Below, piece by piece: positions 22,037 through 34,300 of a DNA stretch of 64,000 bases. The DNA lies in NCBI GenBank assembly GCA_022592435.1, contig JABYQS010000020.1:298848-362847 (forward strand). Reading direction: 5' to 3'. Origin of the DNA: Cerioporus squamosus. Taxonomy: Eukaryota; Basidiomycota; Agaricomycetes; Polyporales; Polyporaceae. The notes beneath the pieces were generated by a model. That model worked only from the letters and a program-made list of their open reading frames with translations. It did not search any database and was not told the origin of the DNA. Every line of letters starts with the position of its first letter. Position 1 is the stretch's first letter. Position numbers and translations under genes: made by a program.

Positions 22037-22834
22037 CAGGACCCCTGATAATACGGGCGTCACTCTCTTCTGCGTACGGACCAGGATGGGTGGGCCGGCC
22101 GGTGGGAGGTCTCTTCAAAGTACGGACCGAAGTGGGCTGAGGAGGGCCCGGGAGGTCTCTTATTTGTACGGACCTGATGGGCGCCTCCAGGCGACGGCGG
22201 GAGCAGTCTCTTCAGATGACGGACCATTGACAGGGCGCTTGACTTGCCGAGGTGGCCGTGCTTATCGGAGTTTCGTCTCAGTAAGCATTGTAGTTACTGT
22301 TTAGACGGAGTTTGTATTCTACTACGGTGTGCAATACTCAGAAGACATGCGTTGGTCACTCGCGTGACATTGTTTTGCAAAGCTAAACATACGCCGAGAG
22401 GGTACCGGGGCTGATCAAGAGAAGTACAAGCTGTCCGTGAAGGACATGCAGGATTATGTCTTGCTGCAGAGGGCCCGCGCAAAGATCCAGGAGGTCGCGA
22501 AGGAGTTGGGGAAGAAGCGGCGGCGGCAGGCCTCAGACGCCGATGCCAAAGAGCATGAGGACGACGAGGATTGATATCACACATGGACGTTCTACTGTGC
22601 TAGTACGTTCTGTTGCATTATAGGAAGCATCCACGACTGTCGCAATGTGTATACGATGTGAAACGCGCTCACGCGCACTCTCTTCGAATATACGGACCTT
22701 CGCGGGCGCTTAGCGGCAGTCTCTTCAATGACGGACCAAAATTGGCTATATAAGGCAGGTTGGCGTACGGACCGAAATGGCTGGGGACAGCCTCGACCTT
22801 GAAGAGAGTGTCGACCGTATTATCAGGGGTCCTG
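22037..22834. mobile_element. 798-bp non-autonomous TIR element with subterminal ACGGACC repeats
   Basis: The ends are perfect 20-bp inverted repeats (CAGGACCCCTGATAATACGG), with similarity continuing through CACTCTCTTC on both sides. Inside lie seven copies of an ACGGACC motif, all in the same orientation and mostly preceded by TCTCTTC. Four are near the left end (22074-22225) and three near the right end (22679-22773). This clustered subterminal arrangement is typical of transposase-binding repeats. I see no clear target-site duplication. The superfamily is unassigned; repeated CGGACC motifs are reminiscent of pogo/Tigger ends. Confidence 0.8.
22382..22574 (+). pseudogene. Exon-like coding fragment inside the TIR element
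   Basis: An open frame of about 64 codons begins after an AAG acceptor-like site and ends at TGA 22572-22574. The translation is helical and charged (KLSVKDMQDYVLLQRARAK), then a KKRRR basic cluster and an acidic EHEDDED tail, like the C-terminus of a nuclear protein. A GTAAGC donor-like site lies upstream at about 22280. It could be a captured host exon or the last exon of the element's lost transposase. I do not recognise the protein. Confidence 0.4.
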
Positions 22835-25800
22835 ATACAGTGCTATGCTGGTCGCGAGACAGGGGTCGGCCGGGGGGTAGGTAAGGAGGCAATAGCCTGA
22901 GCGGCTCTGGCTGCTGGCGTTTGGACGAGCGGACGGATTGGGGGACAATGCATGAGTATGATTGCGATTGCGGGTGTGCCGGCGGCATGCCACCGTGCCG
23001 CGAATGATGGGTCCACGGTGTCCTAGCCGGAGGGTGCTGAGCGGGGTAAGGTTGAGGAACTGAGCAATTGCAAGGGGGTGGACAGGGTGGTGTGGGAAGG
23101 CAGGACGGCTGGGTAGACAGCGAAGCTTGCGGGACGTGTCTTCATTTGATGTTTCGGGGGAGAACTTCGCGGAGGAGAAGTGTCAGTGGAGATGTGGATG
23201 CGACGGTTCGGTCGGTTCATGGGCGCACGATGGCGGTTGTGTGCTGATGCCTTGAGGAGCAGCTGACCGCGCACGGTGGCGAGACTGCCGAGGCTGGCGG
23301 GAGGACTGCTATCAGAGATAGCCTTGCAACACGCCACGAAGCCGGCGCGTTTCCAGGCATGAGGCGGCGGGACTGCCAGGCCTGGAGACGAGGCGACGGT
23401 GAGACAGGTCCGAGTCCAGCGTCGCGTCGAGAGGCACCCAGCGGACGGGGTGAAACGCCTGGAGCCTGTCGCTGACTCGTGATGCATGACGACTCGTGCG
23501 GGCGTCATAGTCGGGAGGCTTCCGGGAAATGAAGTGCGAGTTCCTGAAGTATCTCCGGTGGCATGTTCTCCCAGGACCACCCACATTCGTGCATCGGCAG
23601 GCTGCCAGATGCCAGATAGTCATGGGTGATCGTGATGGCTGTGATGGCGGAGGGGCGGTCTGTCGTGATGCACGATGCGTCGTAGAATCACGGGGCGGAC
23701 GTCTGACGAGAGAACCCGAGGCCTGAGCTGAGCACGCATTCTTGGGATAGTGTCCGTCTTCGGCCAGATAGGAGTGGGATGCGAAGTGCGCAGGGCAGAT
23801 TGGGCGGTCGGTAGGAAGTGGCAGGATGCAGCCTAGAATACCTGTGGGCGTTCTGCTCGTCAGTGGTACGGTGGCGCGGGGAGGAAGAGGAAGCCGAAGA
23901 GTGGGGACAGCCTTTACAGGCACAGAGGAGCGGGCGTTGCTGCGCATACAGCCTGGCCGAGCACTCCAGGGGAAGCAAGCGCAGACGAGAAGCGGCGGGA
24001 GGGTTTGGAGGGGGGCAGACAGACGCCGCGCCGTGCACAGGGTGCGGGGTCTGGAGGTTTGGCTGCCGGGGTGCGGGTGCGGTTGTGCAGCGTGAGCGCG
24101 TACAGCGAGCGTCGTCCGCTGACGGTCGCGCTGGCTGGCAAGAGGTGGACGAGAGCGACTTTGGGCGCGTCGTCATATGTCGAGTCAAATGTACGAACTG
24201 CGGATACGGGGCCTGTACTGGGTCGTTGTTCCGCTGGATGAGCAGATAGCAGATGGGCGACCTGCGAGAGCGGAGGATGTTGTCAGCGCGGGGGCAGAGA
24301 GCGAGAGTACGTACGGAGGTGGTCATGGCTAGGGCGAGCGCTGCAGGACATACCGCGTTGCCGGGGAACCACAGGAGGAAATTGAACGTAGCACGTAGCC
24401 GAGCGTACATGCATCACGAGAAGCCGCGTCTGCATCACAGTCGGGCCGGATAAGGCAAGATGATCGCGGAGGAGTGCTGGGGGGCATCCCACACCTGGCC
24501 GCTGGGGAGGGGTGCCTGCGAGGTGCGCTGGGAGACAGCTAATGGGCCGTGGTCGTCGCGTAGATCCTGCTCGCGAGCTCCCGTCGGGGCATCGGAGGAG
24601 GAGGAGGGCTGGCTGTGCGCAGGTACTGGGGCCGGGGACGGTGGGAGTTGATCGTCGTGCGTCGGCGCAGAGATCGTCCCGCTAGCGTCGGGGCGGCCCT
24701 GGATGCGGTACGCTCGGTGTGTGCACGCGCACCAAACGCGCACGGCTGGGGCACGCGCACACAGCGCTCGACCGTCGCGGCTCGACCGTCGCTGGAGAGC
24801 AAAGCCTGCACCCGGCGGCGGCGGCACCTCGGCCGACGTGCGGCGCCCCAAACCGGAGGCTCGCGGACAAGAAAAACTCGTCGCCGTGTCTCAGACGCAG
24901 ATTCGCATCTTCGTCCGAGTCGAAGGACGCGAGGGTGTGCGCCCATCTTACGCCAACCCGCCATCCTGGGAATCCGAATCTGCTGATGCCTCCCGCGCAC
25001 CCTCTGTGCCCCGCCCGTGCTCCCACTCGGAGCGGACGGCGACGCTGACTTCCTCTTCTTGAGGCTGGGCCGGCGTGATCTGGGATCACCTTCCTCGCGC
25101 GAAGTTCCAGGGGCACCCGCCGCTCGCGCTGGCAGAACACGTCCAGCCACAGCCGTGAGTCTCTCCCAGCAGATCCCCCAGTCTGAAACTGTTACTGAAC
25201 ACTCAGTACTCAGTACTCAGTGCTCGGAGTGCTGAAACCTAACCTTCTCCGCTGCCAACACGGTAGACCCGCGCCATGGCCCCGGGCGTGCACGGTGCAC
25301 TCGAGTAAGGTTCCGGGATCCGCGCGGGGCCCGTGCGCGACTCCCCAGCGGGCGCAGTCTTTGCCTTCATACATCTGCGTTCTGGGTTTGTTCAAGCAAC
25401 GGCCTGGGCGACGGCGATGATGGCGATGCGGCGCCGCTGCGTTCGGACGGCGGTGCGACGGCGGGGACCTCGGAGGATGCGAACTCGGGCGCGCGGGACT
25501 CGGGGGCGGGTAGCGGCGCCGCTCCGCATGCGCATGAGCTGCAGACGACGAGCTTCGTACGCGTGTCCACCGCCTCCGACTCTCCGTTTCCAACTTCTTC
25601 CCCATTTGCGCCGTACGTGGCGAGCTCTCTTTTCATTTCCGGTCTCTCAATTGATCGCGCGGAGGCGAGTGCGGCTCGGACCATCGCGATGATGATGGGC
25701 ATTGCGCCGTGCGGTCGCGTTATATCGTTGAATGCACTCGGCGTACTTACGGGGCAGGCCATATTCATCTGATTCTCTGAAGAATACGTACGTCCCTTCT

Positions 25801-28800
25801 TCTCCCGTATCTCCTTCTGCGGCGGTTCACCGGCAAGGGATGCCCGGAGCTCCAGCAAATGATGACCAGTTAATATAGGCCAGGGACGCGAGGAGTAGAG
25901 TAGAACGACTGCTATACGCGGCACAACTCCCGCCTCCGTGTACCCACGATCCCTCCGGGCGCAGCATGCGCATGCCCCCATCGCCCGCGAGATGGGTATG
26001 GCATCGATGCAGATACAGATATCACGACCGCTCTCCTCCGTGTGCGACCGCGTGATCGCGATGTGCATTGCAGCTTCAAGGTCAAGTGCTGTATGCAATC
26101 GCTGTGGCTAGGGGCGCGTGGCTTGGCCAGGGCTCGACTCGAGCGAACGTGTACTGTACCCTATACCGTATCGCGCGCTGAATACGTTTGCATACGTACT
26201 GCAAGAACGGGGGTTAGAACGTTAGAGCGTGAATTCCGAATTCGCGAGCTAGTGCTCGCTCAGGGTACGCGCCTCAGAACCACAGGAACTTGACAGGAAC
26301 GTCGACGGACAATATAACTTCCATAAGCGGTAAACGCACTTGCATACTCCCCCCTTCAAAGTTCATCGCGCTATGCGTTTCCATCACCGGACGGACGCGC
26401 GTGCGGCGGGAGAAGGGGTGGCAGAGAGCAGAAAGCACCCGCGATCACATCAGAGGGCCCTGTTGGCTTGCCGCTTGATGCTCTCCCCTGTACTTACGGT
26501 ATGCATTGCAGGTTCTCGAGTGCTAGCACTCCGGCGCGTGCTGCTTGAGTGGCATTTGCGCACTCGATCACTGCTCGTGGCACGGGCGATTCGGATGTGC
26601 GTGCGTGCGTGCGTACGCAAGGAATGTATTGAATGGATAATAACGGCCCTGCGCGCGAACGCGAACGCGAACGAAGCTCGCCCGCGCCCGCAGAAGCGTG
26701 CGCCACCGGCGACGGCGACGGCCCACCAGACCAGAAGCCTTGCTGGGCATTTGAGGGGGGCTGCGGCGTGCCCAGTGCTGGAATCATGTAGGCCCGGGCA
26801 CTGCGCGCTGGTGCAGGCGAGCGAGACGTCTTCGTATGCCGGGTTTAGTAGCGTATATCCGAGAGCGGGACGTATGCTGCTGGGGTTCGGGTCACGGTGG
26901 TTCGCGGTGGTGCGTGCTACGTATACGTGTACATGTACGGGCTGGGAGCCGGTCGAGGGTGGTAACGAGGTGTATGCGTTGAATGGGGCACCGCACGCAG
27001 GCGGCGATGGGAGAAGCGCGGAAGCCGAGCAGAGGTCGAGAAGGGGGGTGCAAGCAGCGTAGCACTGGCAGGCGGGTGCGGTTATCGAGTGGGCGAGTGA
27101 GCGGCGGTGCGGTTGGCCGGAGAGGTGCGCAGCGTCATGGGTTATCGGAGAATAGAGAGATCACCGACCGAGGGTGCGCATGCGGCATGCGGGATCTGGG
27201 AGAGATGAGGAACGAGCCGTTAATTGCGCGCGAACAGAGATAGTGATACGTAGAACGAAGACGCAAGGCCAGCAGAAGGGCGCGACAGGGCGTGTGGAAT
27301 CCCGGAAATGTGTATGCGGATGGGCAGCGAGAAGATGGATGTGTTGAGATCGAGGGCGGGGAGGTGCGAATGTTGGGATGGCGATCTGGTCGTCGGTCGC
27401 ACAGCCAGGATGGCCACAGCCGGCGGGAGGGCTTGTCACGTACTTACTCCGACTGCTGTGGCAGGGCGAAGCATCCGCATCCCGCGGCGCCCACAAACGC
27501 CAAACGGGCACGATATCTCCATGATCGCCTCTCGCGCGGTGCACCTGGATGCGCGGGGGGTGGGCTGTCTGGCGATTAATGTTGACATAGTGAGCTGTCA
27601 GTGTCATGAAGTGCAGGCGGGCCGCGGCTAGCTGTAGCGCGCCGGCGATCTGCACGACGTCGAACAACAGTCGAACTCGATCTGTGTTGACGTGAGCGAC
27701 AGATGCGCCCCGCGACGGAGGCTTTACTGTGTTTTTGTGCACCGTGGTCAATGCATCTCTGCATCTGCGGCATCGGCTTCTCTCTGTCGCGCCGGGGGTT
27801 CGTGCGTGCTGTGCCCTGCGCGACGGCAAAACGGGCTCTTTAGACGACGTCGACGTCGGGACGCGGCGCGCCATGATGCGGGCTTCGCGGACGGACGATG
27901 CGTTCATTTTGGGACCAACGGTTTTACGAAACGCACGGAGGGTGCTGTGTCGAGGTACGCGCGGATGCGAGATGGGGAGGAGGAGTGCGATCTTGGGACA
28001 GGGTGGAGACTCCAGAGCACAGACGAACGCACTCCGCATCGATTGCACGGCCGGAGGAGGAGGAGGAACAGATCGCGGGGCGCGTGCCTGGCACGATCCA
28101 TGCCCCATCGCCCTCCGGCGAATGGCTTGTGCTCGAGGGTGGAATGCAGACGCGTCTCAGCAGACCACCGCTGCTGTGTTCACGCACTCGGTTGGGCGCC
28201 TGTAGAAAAGGCGGGTCAGTGATTGCAGGGGAGGATGAACTGTATGGGACGGATATGGATGAATGCAGGAGAGGGAGACGAGGATCCGTCGAGTCCGAGG
28301 CTCCCGCAACATCATCAAGCCACGGGCGATACATGGACGAACCCTGTCTCTCGCAGCGTTGGCCGCGGCGGGGGCGAATCAATGGCCTGGGCGTCGCTCC
28401 TCGTTCGCGTGCAGAGAGCAGCTGCTGGGCGTGCTGGGCGCGAGCCTGGGAGCGACATGGACCGTCGGACGCTCGCTCGGAGGGCGACTCCCTCGCGCGG
28501 TGTGCTAATCACCCCGGCGCCAGCAATATGTCCATTCCCGGGCTTAATGCCTCCTCCAGCCTGCGGCTCCTCCCCGGGGCACGCGCCGCCGTGGCTGCTG
28601 CACGCGCCCGACGCGGCCGTGCCGATCGGGCGGGCAGCGCGCGTCGGCCTGGGCGACACAAGGCGGGCGGTCGGGGCGGCGGCCACAGCGCACTCGCACA
28701 GGGCCGGACAATGCATGCGGACGCCCGTCGGCGGGGCGCGGCGGGCGGTCGGTATGGGCCGGTAATTAAAGAGCAGGGGGAAAGAAGGTTTGGCGAATAT

Positions 28801-29019
28801 CTGGGGGAAATCTGGGATGTTGTGGTGTGTTTGGGGATCGGAGAAGGTGATTAATTGCAGGAGGGGGAAAGCACAGCCATCTCGTTCGGGCACGGTTCCT
28901 GGGAGGGAGCCGAGGGAGCGGAAGCGGCGTGATTGGACTCGAGGGCAGCGGGAAAGGCAAGGCGAGATCTGGGACGGGCGGTAAGGTTTGGGAAGTCGCG
29001 AAAGCGATGACGGGGAAGG

Positions 29020-29026
29020 ATAAATA
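29020..29026 (+). promoter_or_regulatory. TATA box of the homeodomain gene
   Basis: ATAAATA within GGATAAATAGGGCG lies 164 nt before the proposed start codon at 29190. The sequence between is a plausible short 5' leader, apart from one out-of-frame ATG at 29046. Confidence 0.5.
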
Positions 29027-29189
29027 GGGCGCGTGCAGAGGCAGAATGGAATTTCGATCTACTGCCACTCTACGACACGACGGACGCGAGCACACGGCGA
29101 TCGAGCCTCGCCCGAAAATACCTTTTCTGCTCGATAGCCTTCACTTCTTATTCGCCGTCTGCGCCCAGTCTCCCGCCTCCGCCTTTTCA

Positions 29190-31351
29190 ATGATCGACAC
29201 GCTCCCGGGCGACATCTCTCCTTCTTTCCCCGTCTCCCTCAGCTCCTACAACGTCCACCAGCTCCAGTTTGCCCTCGAGTACGTCCCCCGCGCACCCCGC
29301 GCCCTGCCCCGCCCCCGCTCACCCCCGCCCCACAGACAGGAGAGCAAGTGTCCCGCGTCCGACCCGCTGTCGACGTCCTTCGACCCACGTCTGCTGTATG
29401 TCGCGCTTCCCGTCTTCTCTGTCTTCCGTCGATCGCGCTGACGTCCCGCCCTGCCGTCCCCAGCCCGCATCCCCTCGAGATCGACTACGACGCGCGCCGC
29501 ATGTCCAGTTCCGCCACCTCGGACAGCAGCCTCCACTCCCGCCCCGACAAGCGCCCCGCGTCCCCCGACCACTCCCCCGTCCCCAAGCGCTCCCGCCCCG
29601 CCGTCGACTCCCCCTGGTCCCATCCGGCCACCCCCGACGCCCCGCCCTCGGGCCTCCCGGGCACCCAGCAGGACCCCGCCGACCGCGTCCAGCTCCCCTC
29701 GCTCGCCCACGCGTTCAGCGACCGCCTCGACTCCCGGCGTGCGTCCCTCCCGACGCTGTACCCAGAGAGCGCAGACTCGCGCCCCCGTCTCCCCTACCCC
29801 ATCCACCGCCCCACCCAGTCCTCCTCCGGCCTCTCCTCCTACCAGTTCCCCGGCTCCGACCCCGACGCAGGCTACGACAAGCCGCCCCGCCCCCGTCTCG
29901 AGACAGACACACACCCCGGGCTCTACCAAGGTCCGGTGAGCGATCTCTCTCTCTCCTCTGCCGCGCTCTCCTCCGCCTCCGCCTCGTCCTTTGGCTTCTC
30001 GCCCGGGCCCCTCTCCTCCGAGTTCTCTGCCGCGAGCTCTCGCTCCGGCATCTCCCCCTCCGGCCTCTCCGACGCCGACTGGAGCGCCGCCTCCATCGCC
30101 CGTCCCAGCTCAACTCCCGGCGCCGGTGCAAAGTACGACGACTCGATCCGCCATTCCCAGCTCGGTGGTCCCCAGTCCATGTACGGCGGCGTCACCCGCA
30201 TCTCCGGACAGGCAGACCGCTCCCCCATCTCACGCCTCAACCCGTCCAACGGCAACGGTATTAAGACCGAGAACGACTGGGCCTTCCCCACCGGTGCTCC
30301 AGAGTTCAGCATGAGCCCCTCTACCTCCGCCTCGGGCCTCGCTGCCAGCGCGGGCGCGAACCCGTCGATCAGCGTCACCAACTCTCCCAACCGTTCGCCC
30401 CAGGCCGTCCCCGCCGCGAACCCCTCCGGCCTCGTCGACAGGCCGCCCCAGCGCAAGCGCGGCAAGCTCCCCAAGCCCGTCACCGACTTCCTCAAGGACT
30501 GGTTGCACAGACACAGCGACCACCCCTACCCGTCCGAGGAGGAGAAGAAGCAGCTCTGCCATGCTACCGGGCTCTCCATGAGCCAGGTAAGCAACTGGAT
30601 GATAAACGTGAGTCGCCGCCGTTCTCGCCTCGTCCGCAGCGCAAGCGAGGTTAACCGGCGTCCGATAACCATATAGGCTCGGCGACGCATCCTCGCCCCC
30701 GCGCGGCACAGCACTGCAGGGCCTACCACGACGACGCCGTTCGCGACGCGCTCTGGTGGAGTGGGTGGTATGGGCATGCCCGGGATGCCTAACATGGGTG
30801 GTCTTGGTGCGCCCTCTGCTCTCGACCCGAGTCGGCGCATGTCCGTCGACTCGCTCCAGCTCTATTACCCCATGTCCCTCCAGTCGCTCGGCGGCCACGA
30901 TCCGCACAGCCATCTCTCTCCGCCCAGCACCCGACATATGGTGGGCATGACTCGCTCGCTGTCGTCGTCGCATGCGACCGCAGGCAGCTTGAGCGGGCTT
31001 GGACACCATGGTCACGGTCACAGCCCGTACGCGCTCTCTGACGCGTCGTACGCGACGGGCCGCCTGTCTTATGGCGGCAGCGGGGCATCGTCGGCCCTCC
31101 ATCCCTCCGCGCACTCGGGCCCTGGCGGGTTCTTTGGTCTCTCCGGGAGCACGAGCAGCAGTTATATTGGTGGGTCGAACTCGATGTACGGTTCGAGCTA
31201 CGCGCAGAGCGGTGGCCACCACGTACCTCAAGGCGGCAGCTCGGGGGGACGTCTCACGCCGGGGACTGACGACTCTGCGAGCTATCGTTTCCCTGAGCAC
31301 TCTGCGTCTCCTGGGCCGCAGTCGGGGTCTGGCTACGGCACGCCGCAATAG
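29190..31351 (+). CDS. TALE/KN-class homeodomain transcription factor
   Basis: Four exons (29190-29278, 29336-29395, 29464-30607, 30677-31351) give 655 residues. The homeodomain runs from about residue 380 to 439: RKRGKLPKPVTDFLKDWLHR, then the three-residue-extended loop HPYPSEEEKKQLCHATGL, then recognition helix MSQVSNWMINARRRI. The extended loop and 'WMINARRR' define the TALE/KN class. Intron 3 splits exactly between WMIN and ARRR, a position common in homeobox genes. Both flanks are disordered: Ser/Pro-rich before, Gly/Ser/His-rich after, ending SGYGTPQ. In mushrooms, homeodomain factors of this kind include regulators of fruiting; whether this is one cannot be told from sequence alone. 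The start codon gives MIDTLPGDISPSFPVSLSSY. Confidence 0.88.
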
Positions 31352-34300
31352 CGAACGGTTGGATGAGGACGGAGCGCGAGGCTGTGGCGCGGGAGGGCGC
31401 GCGGGGGGACACTGTAAAACGGACCAAGGTTGATTGGACACGGACGATCAAAGTAGCCTATGATTATCCGCTAATTCGCTCCCGCCACCGGGTGCTTTCT
31501 CGGCCTCCTCGCTCATCCTTTCCCACGCTCTCTTGCCTGCTCTCGCCGTCGCCCCCATCGTCCTCGACGTCGCCCTCGACCCCCTCGCCATCGCCTCCGC
31601 CCCCGCTCTCGCTGTCGTCAACGCCGTTGCTGTCGCATGCCCGCGCCGGCGCAGGGTCGTCTGCTGTGTATATATTGCAAAATGTCGTGCACGAGCTGCA
31701 CCGTCTTGGTCCGTCCCCGCTGTCGTATTTGTCCTCCCTCTCTCTATTTCATACGCCTCCCGTGTGCTACTACCGCTTGTATGTTCTCTACCCTCTGTGG
31801 CCCTATCCGCTTGTTTTGATACCACCTTCCCCTCCTCCTCATCATCACATCGCTCCCACACATCCATCACCCGCATTATTTCCTCGTTTCCACCCACGCC
31901 CATCTCACCCCGAACGCCACCACCGACCGCAACGCAGTCCCCATCGCCTCACAATCCCCCCTTCCATGCATTCCCTGCACACGGTCGCGGCCCGTCGCAC
32001 TCTGCATCCCGCGCCTGCACACACATCTGTACGTCTACGTCGCTCTCATCGCACCTCCTCGTCGCTGCCGCATCGTAGTATCATCGCTTATCTTACATGT
32101 ATAACATAGTTTTTATTAGTCGTCATCGTCGTCCTCTCTCTCCGCGTCTGTTTATTGTTCTCTAGAGGGACTCTCGCGCTCGACACGCTCGGACTCTGTT
32201 CTCGCTCGTCTCGTCTATCCGTGGTTAGATATCGGCCCTTACTTATCGCTGCGCGCTCGCTTTCTTGGATGTCCCGTACGTGGAATATAGCAAACTTGGC
32301 GACAAGGTCAACAAACTTTCTGGTGTTGTCTCGTGCGGCGGATCTGCGCCTGTCTTTTGCCTGTCTTTGCCTCCAGCCGCTAGATTAGGCTGGTGAAACG
32401 CACACCTAACTTTGTTTCTCAGTGCGCGCAACCCTAAACGCGATAGTCGCCTCGAACGCTGGCTTGGAGATGGCGCTGATCTTCAGGCCTCAGGAGCGCT
32501 CCGTCTCTTCGAGCTTTCAGAGCCCCGGTGATGCACGATGGTGCATGTGCATGCGCAATTTGTCCGCAGACAAATTGTCGCGACTTCGTGCATATGCGTA
32601 CTGACCATTCTTCGTGAAGATCGTCGCCGCGTACGCACGGCTCTGTGCGCGCCCGCGTGCATATTGAGTTTCATATACGGGCGTAAATGAGATATATGCA
32701 CACAGGTGGACCGAGGAGGAGGAGAGGAGGACTTTGCGCACTTTACCCGCTGGGGCCGGCGCCACATTGGATGCAATGTAGGTGCAGGCGATGCGAATCA
32801 CGATGGCCTAGTAGCCTACCTTAGCCTATGGCTATTACCTATAGCTACATACGGGGACATGCGCTGATGCTATCGTATCCGATCTTGTTGCGGGGCGAGT
32901 CTTGGCTCCAGCGAGCCTCGAGGTGCGGCATCCGGATGGGGAGTTTCATCTGAGGCATGATACGCGATGCATGACCGGACGAGATGCCGCCGGTGTGGTT
33001 TTCGTATATTGACGCGTCTGATGCTGAGCTCGGGCAGGTTTATCTGTTTGTGTGCTCGAGGAGCGATTTCGGTCGGCGGATGCGCTCCGAGCTAGGGGCT
33101 ATCGCATTTGCGGAGGCGGAGACGTACGAGGCACATGTGGTGTGTTGCTTCTTCCTTCGTATTGTGCTCGGCAAACGCATATGATATCACGAGCTCACGA
33201 GATGGGTTCAGATTGGGAAGCTTGAAGGTCGTAGCTTTCGAAGTATGTACCGAAAGCAGGAAACAAGCAGGGAGCAAGAGTTCGAAACAGAAACAACAAG
33301 GCGGCCTCCGCCTCCGCCTCCGCCTCATCGGGTCGCTCTCCCCGACTTCCGAGGCAAAAGACAAGAACCGACGATGCGATCGCGACGGGCTCCGGCGGTA
33401 CAAGGAGGCTTGGCGTCGTTAGTTCGATGCGTGGTTGTGCATACATATCAGGTTGTTCCTTGTACCACTTTGGTCGGTTTGCAGGGTCGTCTCGTGAACA
33501 ATAATTTGCACGCAGAGCAACGCGGAACCGTGTTCCGGTGCAGTGCCTAGCAGCTCAGGTGATTGTCATGAGTGCATGAACTCGGAGCCCTGGAGGTGGA
33601 CGATGCACATGGTCAGACAACAATGTCATGGCCCCTTGGAGGCTCTTGGAGGACGTTGTTATTATTGTGCGATGGCTGACGTCAGATGGTACGGAGGTGC
33701 AGGCGGCGGGCCTGCCGTATTGTACGTACCTGCATTGTGTGTTTGTGTGGGCTGAGCGACCCTCCGGTGTTCCAAATGGTCCGACGAGTGCACAGCGTGC
33801 CATGTTGACTTCTGATATCTCTGGTCTTGACGCTCCATAGTGTTCTCGAGAGTCGAGGATGCCGACATGCGGGTGAACACGTAGCGACGCGCAGGACGAG
33901 GTCGTAAGTCGTTCCGTTCAGGTTGCAGCATGGTCACTGCGAACTACGTGAACTCCGCTTCCACGCAGAACTTGGACCCAGAACGACTGTCCGAGACTTA
34001 CCTGGATGCAGTAGGGTCGCACGGTCGCGTCGGAATGTACGCAGCAAGGTGTGAAGTCGAGATGGCGAGGACCACGCACCGACGACGAAGCGCGCGCATA
34101 CGCAGCGCAGCACCGACGCAGATGCCCGAGCTTCCCGCGTTCTTCCCAATTCACGTTCGTGTGCGATCATGGGTTCACATCTGCGTGATCTTCTATCTTC
34201 TCCGTCGCATGGTAGCAGCGGCCGGGTTTGCAAACCTCAGTGCGGCGCACGAACAACGGGCATTTCCACCGCGATGTGATGCGGTGCGCCGGTGCGGTGC

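Larger units (their letters stand above)
18712..29019. other. 10.3 kb gene-poor, GC-rich interval upstream of the homeodomain gene
   Basis: Apart from the TIR element at 22037-22834 I find no gene that can be assembled. Isolated splice-flanked frames occur on the minus strand (around 24240-24410, 25370-25800 and 27360-27700), but they do not join in phase into a recognisable protein. Short tandem tracts are present: ACGG at ~21748-21764, CTGCG(A/G)C at ~20338-20382, GCGAAC at ~26655-26672, and CTCAGTA three times at ~25203-25221. The interval lies between the 3' end of the Nud1-like gene and the promoter of a transcription-factor gene and may be regulatory. Confidence 0.5.

Noticed and set aside
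23688..24410. 240-codon open frame on the minus strand with a hydrophobic start
   Set aside because: The first part looks like a membrane segment, but donor/acceptor pairs inside give conflicting frames and the remainder is Pro/Arg/Ser-rich. No family could be named.
25203..25221. CTCAGTA tandem repeat, also seen in shorter form near 38306
   Set aside because: Only three 7-nt units and two genomic places in this window. It is too short to call a shared regulatory element.
25367..26098. 243-codon minus-strand frame with an exon-like core
   Set aside because: A GTAAGT follows the exon-like start, so the open frame crosses a likely intron. The pieces do not chain to other exons in phase.
27161..28108. 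315-codon open frame on the minus strand
   Set aside because: The composition is Arg/Pro/His-rich and patchy. Internal GTAAGT and CAG sites would break it, and no spliced assembly gives a recognisable protein. GC-rich DNA readily yields such frames.
29269..30264. 331-codon plus-strand frame overlapping the homeodomain gene
   Set aside because: It is an Arg/Pro-rich out-of-frame reading of the Ser/Pro-rich homeodomain exon 3 and crosses two introns of the supported model.
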